Assembly (NCBI RefSeq): GCF_910596095.1
Contig: NC_056548.1
Coordinates: forward strand, 14,662,651 to 14,726,650
Length of the DNA: 64,000 bases
Reading direction: 5' to 3'
Origin: Thunnus maccoyii
Lineage: Eukaryota > Chordata > Actinopteri > Scombriformes > Scombridae
The position numbers and the translations under genes were made by a program. Below the pieces are notes generated by a model that did not search any database, had not been told where the DNA came from, and was given only the letters and a program-made list of their open reading frames with translations. Positions within the stretch are counted from its first letter, which is position 1, and each line of letters starts with the position of its first letter. Positions 63,897 to 64,000 of this stretch are shown one piece after another.

Positions 63897-64000
63897 TAAA
63901 ATATTAAATGTGTGCCCAACACACCCCTCATGTACACACCCCTCATGTCAACAAAGCATCTATGACACAAAATCACACTGTGCACACAAGCTGGACGTGA

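Overview
The window reads as teleost fish nuclear DNA. It holds six intron-containing vertebrate genes, AT-rich introns and intergenic DNA, long dinucleotide microsatellites, and several short non-autonomous DNA transposons of types common in ray-finned fish. The cannabinoid receptor N-terminus (starting at an MRLHS-type methionine) looks like the fish form. No species can be named from sequence alone. I see no viral genome, operon, CRISPR array, rRNA or tRNA.

Layout: gabrr1 (GABA-A receptor rho subunit, + strand, exons 2-10 at 755-6735; exon 1 lies before the window). pm20d2 (M20-family dipeptidase, - strand, seven exons, 9804-13363). A gene-free interval of about 22 kb (13364 to about 35200) with microsatellites, an AT-rich minisatellite, nested transposons and a foldback element. 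cnr1 (cannabinoid receptor 1, + strand, single coding exon 36304-37728 plus a spliced 5'UTR exon). akirin2 (+ strand, five coding exons, 40045-41717). orc3 (origin recognition complex subunit 3, - strand, 20 coding exons, 42956-49268). znf292 (giant C2H2 zinc-finger protein, - strand, eight exons, 52406-63805, with a 6.2-kb last exon). All six models were assembled by hand from splice sites and reading-frame continuity. Every junction keeps frame, and all but one intron are GT-AG.

The order and relative orientation of the six genes match human 6q14-q15 as I recall it (ZNF292-ORC3-AKIRIN2-CNR1-PM20D2-GABRR1), simply read from the other strand. Several genes I place between them in human (RNGTT, PNRC1, SRSF12, SPACA1, RARS2, SLC35A1) are not visible here. 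The genes do not form one pathway. They are a conserved neighbourhood: two neural signalling receptors (gabrr1, cnr1), a dipeptide-repair enzyme (pm20d2), a nuclear adaptor (akirin2), a replication-licensing subunit (orc3) and a large transcription factor (znf292).

The most unusual non-coding structures are a perfect 61-bp palindrome between the convergent akirin2 and orc3 genes, a foldback element of about 300 bp at 31.1-31.4 kb, a hAT-like element nested inside a foldback MITE at 21.7-23.0 kb, a TTAA-flanked 19-bp inverted repeat in the cnr1 3'UTR, and a homeobox-site-rich block in znf292 intron 1. I did not find evidence of a wholly new biological system.
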